Assembly (NCBI RefSeq): GCF_050033475.1
Contig: NZ_CP188319.1
Span: 186,001 to 250,000, forward strand
Source of the DNA: Cetobacterium sp050033475
GTDB lineage: Bacteria > Fusobacteriota > Fusobacteriia > Fusobacteriales > Fusobacteriaceae
Reading direction: 5' to 3'
DNA: 64,000 nucleotides
Part shown: in pieces, positions 58,546 to 64,000 of the stretch
How the letters are laid out: every line of letters starts with the position of its first letter
How positions within the stretch are numbered: position 1 is the first letter of the stretch
The notes under the pieces: generated by a model
Databases searched by the model: none
What the model was told of the DNA's origin: nothing
Seen by the model: the letters and a program-made list of their open reading frames with translations, nothing else
Translations under genes and position numbers: made by a program

Positions 58546-59271
58546 TGTAATTTGAATTCCTTCACTAAAATTATAAATTATTGGCTCTGATCCCATTATT
58601 CTTCCAATTATTACTACTCCAAATCTTTCTGCTATACTTAAAGCTAAATCACTTGGTATTCTTAGAGTTACCACTAATGGAATTTTTGCTCCTGCTGCTT
58701 TCAATATCATATCTGAAGATACTCTTCCAGTTATTAAAATCATGCTCTTCTTTAAACTCTCTTCCTCAGAAATATTTAATCCAGCTCCTATAACCTTATC
58801 TACTGCATTATGACGTCCTATATCTTCTCTTATAATCAGAGGATATTTCTCTAATTTAAGACCAGCACAATGACTTCCTCCAATATTATTATGCATATCT
58901 GCTTTTTCTAACATTGTTATAAAATTTTCCTTGATATGTTTTAAAGAAACTTCATAATTAAAATTAATTCTTTCAAATTTTATTTTTTCTTCTTGAAAAA
59001 CTAATCCATTTCCACATCCACTTAAAACAACTGTATTTATATCAAAAACTTCCCCAGGAATTTCTTTATCTAAAACAACTAAAACTCTTTTATTGTTCTC
59101 ACAAGGAGATATTCCTAAAATTTCAGATTTATTTTTTATTATTTCTTTAGCATATATAAAACCTAATGCCATATCTTCAAGTTCCTTAGGGGTGCACATA
59201 AATGTTGCATAATCTTGACTATTTATTACTAACCTCACAGGTGCTTCTGTAAATAGATTAATTTTTTTCAT
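58540..59271 (-). CDS. fdhD: Formate dehydrogenase accessory sulfurtransferase FdhD
   Basis: A 243-residue FdhD, which passes sulfur from a cysteine desulfurase to the molybdenum cofactor of formate dehydrogenases. ILITGRVSSDMILKAAGAKIPLVV and REDIGRHNAVDKVIG are its signature. The sulfur-carrying loop, often Cys-x-x-Cys, is VVLSGCGNGLVF here with one cysteine, and the GG.HxA motif reads IGGSHCAGL. It is the third gene of the operon after fdhF and hydA (9-nt gap), fitting a maturation role for the fdhF product. Confidence 0.94.
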   Translation of the reverse strand: MKKINLFTEAPVRLVINSQDYATFMCTPKELEDMALGFIYAKEIIKNKSEILGISPCENNKRVLVVLDKEIPGEVFDINTVVLSGCGNGLVFQEEKIKFERINFNYEVSLKHIKENFITMLEKADMHNNIGGSHCAGLKLEKYPLIIREDIGRHNAVDKVIGAGLNISEEESLKKSMILITGRVSSDMILKAAGAKIPLVVTLRIPSDLALSIAERFGVVIIGRIMGSEPIIYNFSEGIQITK

Positions 59272-59280
59272 TTTTTTCTC

Positions 59281-60999
59281 CTATTTTTTTATACTTTTAT
59301 CTTTGTAGGTAGTATGTAAAATATGATGACTTTTATGGCCACAAGGATTTTTTAAATAATTTTCATATAAATCAATTACTTCTTTGTTTTCATGAGATTT
59401 TCTCAATGTACAATTTTTATCAAAATTATACATTCCATCCATTCTTGATTTTCTGACTTCCATATTATCAGGAATCGGTGCCCCTCCTCCACTGATACAA
59501 CCTCCATAACAAGCCATAACTTCTATGAAATCATAATAAACTTCTTTATTCTCTATCGCTTTTAAAACCTTTTCAACAGAACCTATTCCATTTACTACAG
59601 CTAATTTAATTTCTTTTCCATTTATATTAACTGTACTTTCTTTAACATTATTAAATCCTCTTAATTCTGTAAATTCTAATTTGTCTAATTCTCCATTACT
59701 TAAAATATGAGAAACTGTTCTTAATGCAGCTTCCATTACTCCACCAGAAGATCCAAATATTCTTCCAGCACTTGATCCCATTCCCATAAAAGAATCATAT
59801 GTTAAATTATTAGGTAATTTTGAAAATTCTATTTTATTCATTCTTATAAGTTTTGCAAATTCTCTAGTTGTTATAACTAAATCTATATCTCTAACACCAT
59901 CTTCATTCATTTCTTCTCTGTTACTTTCACCTTTTTTAGCAGTACATGGCATTATTGATACTACATATATATCTTCTGGATTTATATTCATTTTTTCAGC
60001 ATAATAAGTTTTTGCTAAGGCTCCAAACATTTGCTGTGGTGATTTACAACTTGATAAATTTTTTATAAATGATGGATGAGATTTCTCCACATAATTTACC
60101 CATCCTGGACAACATGAAGTAAACATAGGTAAATTTTCTGATTTTTCTTCTAATCTATGTAAAAGTTCTGTTCCTTCTTCCATAATAGTAACGTCCGCAG
60201 AAAAATCTGTACTAAATACTTTATGAAATCCTAACTCCTTTAAAGCTCCAACCATTTTTGATGTTGCGTCTACTCCTGGTTCTATAAAGAATTCTTCCCC
60301 TATAGTATGTTTTATTGCTGGAGCCATTTGAACTATTAAATGTTTTTCTTTTTGCTTTAAAATTCTATTTAATTGTCCAACTTCACTTCTCTCTATTAAA
60401 GCCCCAACTGGACATACTTTCACACATTGTCCACAGCTTATACACTTACTTTCATCTAATTTACAATTATCTTTTATAATAATTTCTTTTTTACCATTTT
60501 TTTCTATAACTTCATAAATTGACAATCCTTGAACGTCTCTACATACAGCTACGCATTTTTCACATAAAATACATTTATTTATATTTCTTACAATTCCATC
60601 TGAAGATAAATCTATTTCAATAATATTTTTTTCTTCTTTATTTCTATTTACTATATCATACTCATAACAAACATTTTGTAATTCACAATCACCCTTTGAT
60701 TTTTCACAAGTTAAACAATCATTTGGATGATTTTCCATTAATTTATTTAAAATTTCTTTTCTTTTATTAATTATTTCCTTTGATATAGTTTTAATAGTCA
60801 TTCCATCTTTACATTTTGTTTCACAAGACTTTAGTAATTTACCGTTTACTTCAACTACACATATTCCACAAACTTTTTGTGTTCCTAAATCCTTATGATA
60901 ACAAAGAGTAGGAATATCGATTCCTAACTCTTGACACTTTTCTAGTATCGTCTCTTGACCATTTATTTTAATCTTAATTCCATCTATTTCTATAAACAT
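59281..60999 (-). CDS. hydA: [FeFe] hydrogenase with N-terminal NuoG-like iron-sulfur module
   Basis: A 572-residue hydrogenase. It has an N-terminal [2Fe-2S] domain (Cys 33, 44, 47, 60), a His-Cys [4Fe-4S] domain (H91, C95, C98, C105), two ferredoxin [4Fe-4S] motifs at 143-153 and 186-196, then the H-cluster domain: TSCCPGW (294-300), MPCTAKK (350-356) and EVMACYGGC (493-501). The C-terminal small-subunit segment is present. All ligands are conserved, so it should bind the H-cluster if HydEFG maturases exist elsewhere. It lies between fdhF (11 nt) and fdhD, suggesting it exchanges electrons with the formate dehydrogenase. Cytoplasmic, with no twin-arginine signal. Confidence 0.94.
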   Translation of the reverse strand: MFIEIDGIKIKINGQETILEKCQELGIDIPTLCYHKDLGTQKVCGICVVEVNGKLLKSCETKCKDGMTIKTISKEIINKRKEILNKLMENHPNDCLTCEKSKGDCELQNVCYEYDIVNRNKEEKNIIEIDLSSDGIVRNINKCILCEKCVAVCRDVQGLSIYEVIEKNGKKEIIIKDNCKLDESKCISCGQCVKVCPVGALIERSEVGQLNRILKQKEKHLIVQMAPAIKHTIGEEFFIEPGVDATSKMVGALKELGFHKVFSTDFSADVTIMEEGTELLHRLEEKSENLPMFTSCCPGWVNYVEKSHPSFIKNLSSCKSPQQMFGALAKTYYAEKMNINPEDIYVVSIMPCTAKKGESNREEMNEDGVRDIDLVITTREFAKLIRMNKIEFSKLPNNLTYDSFMGMGSSAGRIFGSSGGVMEAALRTVSHILSNGELDKLEFTELRGFNNVKESTVNINGKEIKLAVVNGIGSVEKVLKAIENKEVYYDFIEVMACYGGCISGGGAPIPDNMEVRKSRMDGMYNFDKNCTLRKSHENKEVIDLYENYLKNPCGHKSHHILHTTYKDKSIKK

Positions 61000-61010
61000 G
61001 GTTCCTCCAC

Positions 61011-63674
61011 TTACTTTAACTTTTCAACTCTTACTGCTGTAACTTTAAGTTCTGGTATTCCACTTTTAGAATCTAAATGATCCGCTCCTGTTAAAACATT
61101 ACATGCTCCAACAGCAAAATGGAATGGCATAAAAAATAAATCTTCTAGAATACCTGGATTTTCAACTACTGTTGTCTCTATCTCTCCTCTTCTAGAAACT
61201 ACTTTTATTTTTTCACCATGAACTAAATCAAGTTTGTTCATAGTTTGTGGATTAATTTCTATATATGAATATGGTGATTTTTCATTTAGTCCATCTACTT
61301 TTCCTGTCATAGTTCTAGTATGATAATGGTATAAATTTCTTCCATTTGTTAATAAATATGGATATTCTACAGTTGGATATTCTCCACTCATTTCATATTC
61401 ACTTTCAACAAACTTTCCTTTCCCTCTCATAGGATGCCCTACATGAAGAATTGGTGTTCCTTCACCTGTTTCTTTATTTATTGGCCAAGCTATTCCTTTG
61501 TTTTCTATTAACTTATAATTTACTCCTGAATATTGTGGTGTTACTCTAGCTATTTCATCCATTATTTCTTCTGCAGAAGAATACTTATGTTCATAACCTA
61601 ATAAATTCATAATATCATTTATTATTTCCCAATCTGGTTTAACATTATCTCTTTCAACAGCTTTCCTAACTCTTTGAATTCTTCTTTCAGTATTAGTGAA
61701 TGTTCCATCCTTTTCTGCAAAAGATAAAGCTGGTAAAACAATATGAGCTAATTCTGCTGTTTCTGTTAAAAATATATCTTGAACTATTAAGAAATCTAGA
61801 GATTCCAAAGCATGTTTAATATGATTTATATCAGGATCTGAAACCATAGGATTTTCTCCCATTATATATAGACATTTTAATTCTCCGTGGGATGCTTTAT
61901 GCATCATTTGAGGAATTGTATATCCAACTTTATTACTTAAATTTGTATTCCATTCTGTTTCAAATTTATTTAATATTTTCTCATCGTAAACTTTCTGGTA
62001 TCCTGGGAATGTATCTGGAAGCCCTCCCATATCACAAGATCCCTGTACATTATTTTGTCCTCTCAATGGATTTATTCCACCAAATTCTACTCCTATATTT
62101 CCACAAAGTAGTGCTAAATTCGATAAACTCATTACTCCATTGGTTCCAGTCTTGTGTTGAGTAATTCCCATAGCATAAAATATAGATGCTCTATCACTTG
62201 CATATATTCTCGCTGCTGCTTCTATTTTTTCCTGTGACACTCCACAGATTTCAGAAACATATTCAGGAGTATATTTAGCTACAAGTTCCTTTAAATTTTC
62301 AAAATTTTCTGTATTTTTTTCAACATATTCTTTGTCATATAAATTTTCTTTGATGATTACATTCATCATTCCATTTATCAAAGCAATATTTGTTCCTAAT
62401 TTAAGCTGTAAAAATACATCTGCTTCGTCTGCTAAATCTATTTCTCTTGGATCGGCAACAATCACTTTTGCTCCCTTTTCCTTAGCAGTTTTTATTTTTG
62501 CTCCTATTACAGGATGATTTTCTCTCGGATTGGACCCAATCACAAATATTACTTTCGAATCTACAACCTCTTCTATACTATTAGTCATAGCTCCGCTTCC
62601 TAATGTAGTTGCTAACCCGGCAACTGTTGAACTATGTCAAAGACGTGCACAATGGTCTACATTATTAGTCTTTAAAACAGCTCTAAATAATTTCTGGAAA
62701 ATGAAATTATCTTCATTGGTACATCTTGCAGATGTAAGACCACCAAAAGCATCTCCTCCATAATTATTTTTTATTTTTGTCATTTTTTCTTTTATAGTTT
62801 CATAAGCTTCTTCCCATGAGCATGGTACTAATTCTCCATTTTTTCTAATTAATGGTGTTTTTAATCTATCTGGATGGTTTACAAACTTATATCCAAATTT
62901 TCCTTTTACACATAATAATCCATCATTGGGAGCTATATTTACAGGCTCAGCATCAACGATTATATTATTTTTTACTGAAAAATCTATTTGACATCCTACA
63001 CCGCAATAAGAACATGTTGTTCTTACAACTTTTGTTTCCCATTTTCTTGATTTAGTTTTATTTTTAGGTAATAATGCTCCTACTGGACATACACTTACAC
63101 AATTTCCACAAGATAAGCATTTAGTATTATTTATTTCTATATCAGCTTTAGTTCCTACATGTCTTTTTCCAGCTGTAGATTTTATTTCTAATATTTCACT
63201 ACATTGTAATTCCTTACAAATAGCTACACATTTTCCACAAGCTATACACTTATTTGGATTAATTGTATAAAATGGATTAGACGTATCTAAAGGTAAAGTT
63301 TCTTTACAATCATTTTTATATTGATGAACTTCATATTCATAACAATAATCTTGTAATTTACACTCTCCAGATTTTTCACATCCTAAACAATCTAAAGCAT
63401 GATTTTTAATAATACCTTCTAATACTACTTTTCTTGCTTCAATTACCCTATCACTATGAGTTTTAATTTCCATATTTTCTTCTACAGAGATTTCGCAAGC
63501 TTTTTGTAGTTGTCCATTTATTTCAACTACACATATTCCACAATTTTCTTCTTTAATTGCTATTCTTGAATCGTAACAGAAATTTGGAATTTCTATTTTT
63601 AATTGCTTTAATACTTCTATTACTTTTTCTTTTTTAGAAATTTCATAAGTTGTACCATTTATTTTAAGAATCAC
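61011..63674 (-). CDS. fdhF: Selenocysteine formate dehydrogenase alpha subunit (reads through in-frame UGA)
   Basis: An 887-residue molybdopterin enzyme that interconverts formate and CO2. The N-terminal module is the same type as in hydA: [2Fe-2S] (Cys 33, 45, 48, 60), His-Cys (H92, C96, C99, C105), two [4Fe-4S] motifs (143-153, 186-196), then the molybdenum domain's [4Fe-4S] site C221, C224, C228, C255. Codon 346 is TGA (62637-62639), within DHCARL-U-HSSTVAG, the position of selenocysteine in formate dehydrogenases, with a SECIS-like hairpin right after it. The frame continues unbroken to 61011. The start is GTG after AGGAGG. The C-terminal part ends in the MGD-binding domain. A naive gene caller would report two fragments. 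Confidence 0.94.
62607..62625 (-). promoter_or_regulatory. SECIS-like hairpin of fdhF
   Basis: In the mRNA, AGUUGC, loop CGGGUUA, GCAACU form a perfect 6-bp stem starting 11 nt after the UGA. E. coli fdhF has a similar stem (GUUGC with an AGGUCU loop) at that distance, recognised by SelB. The loop here shares the GG-U pattern. Confidence 0.85.
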
Positions 63675-63962
63675 TATTGTCCTCCTTATTCTTATTTTTG
63701 AATTTACCCTTCAGTATATTTCTTTTAAAATACTAGAAATATATAGTTTTATCATTTTTTTTCATGAATTACTGTATTATTTTTTGTATTTTTTTATTCT
63801 TTTTTATTTAAAAATTTATTTTTCTATAAAAATTTTGTCTTTCAAAAGAAAAACTATTACTTTTTTCCTTTTTTTCTTGTATAAAACAGCATCTTTTTCT
63901 TCAACTTTTTTTAATTTTTACTACCTTTGAAATTCTATCTTGAAAAAAGATATTAAATTAGT
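63675..63962. other. A+T-rich intergenic stretch upstream of fdhF
   Basis: About 290 bp of mostly T-rich sequence between fdhF and the next gene. It must contain the fdhF promoter; TATACT at 63713-63718 (minus strand) is one possible -10, but the -35 is weak. I see no -24/-12 sigma-54 site, hairpin, repeat or open reading frame that I can support. Confidence 0.6.
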
Positions 63963-63968
63963 TACAAT
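63940..63968 (+). promoter_or_regulatory. Promoter of the gene at the window's right edge
   Basis: TTGAAA (63940-63945), 17-bp spacer, TACAAT (63963-63968). The transcript would begin just before the GAGGTG ribosome site, leaving a very short leader. Confidence 0.65.
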
Positions 63969-63984
63969 TATCACGAGGTGTTAA

Positions 63985-64000
63985 ATGAATAAAGGATTAA
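63985..64000 (+). CDS. Start of an unidentified gene, cut by the window edge
   Basis: ATG preceded by GAGGTG (63975-63980) and a good promoter. Only M-N-K-G-L is visible, so nothing can be said about its product. It is divergent from fdhF. Confidence 0.5.

Noticed and set aside
61011..62588. Separate formate dehydrogenase-like gene starting at an ATG after the TGA
   Set aside because: The frame is continuous with the upstream part through one TGA at the known selenocysteine site, and no ribosome site precedes this ATG.

Overview
This window is very A+T-rich and compact. It looks like a chromosome segment of an anaerobic diderm of the Fusobacteria, probably Fusobacteriaceae; the genus is not resolved. 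It holds a complete set of early and middle lipid A genes (lpxC, fabZ, lpxA, lpxI, lpxB, lpxK), an MsbA-type flippase, kdsB, a TolC/HlyD/RND tripartite pump and a GT9 heptosyltransferase family enzyme, so the cell has an outer membrane with LPS. It also carries genes typical of Firmicutes: a SigH-like sigma factor, a SpoIID-domain lipoprotein, a YlmH S4 protein, a TrmR/YrrM methyltransferase and YibE/F. That mix fits Fusobacteria (inference). No rRNA, tRNA, CRISPR array, insertion sequence or prophage was seen.

Layout. 1-6100: the start of an EarP rhamnosyltransferase, an OYE-family flavoenzyme, a YbiT-like ABC-F ATPase, sigH-like sigma factor, a FocA-type formate channel and a uridine-kinase-like enzyme. 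6100-11500: a five-gene peptide ABC importer with a long intercistronic stem-loop. 11700-25800: housekeeping (DUF2147, YibE/F, S15 with a structured leader, folE, ftsH-tilS, a B12-binding radical SAM protein, mltG, a DEAD-box helicase, trmR, rsmB, an AIR-synthase-like protein). 25900-32050: a TetR-controlled efflux operon with a duplicated palindromic operator. 32056-36400: a SpoIID-domain lipoprotein whose two halves are swapped, kdsB, an unknown protein with a phosphatase, and nadD. 36380-52800: two long minus-strand operons, hslU-smc-lpxK-unknown-ptsN-nadD and pcrA-lpxC-fabZ-lpxA-lpxI-lpxB-msbA-rph-rdgB. 52900-58500: pssA, ylmH, the SRP RNA gene, a ClC transporter, a GT9 enzyme and a lipid kinase. 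58540-63674: a formate-hydrogen operon, fdhF (selenocysteine)-hydA ([FeFe] hydrogenase)-fdhD. The last 16 bases begin another plus-strand gene.

How the genes work together. The formate channel, the selenocysteine formate dehydrogenase, the multi-cluster [FeFe] hydrogenase and FdhD suggest formate-to-hydrogen metabolism. The lipid A, flippase, KDO and heptosyltransferase genes build the LPS. The strongest observations are the circularly permuted SpoIID domain, the readthrough UGA of fdhF with a SECIS-like hairpin just after it, an ABC-F protein in which exactly one of the two composite ATP sites has decayed, a SigH orthologue in an LPS-bearing organism, an S15 leader that can fold onto its own start codon, the TetR double operator, and a recurring extended -10 (TGnTATAAT) at most promoters that could be recognised.
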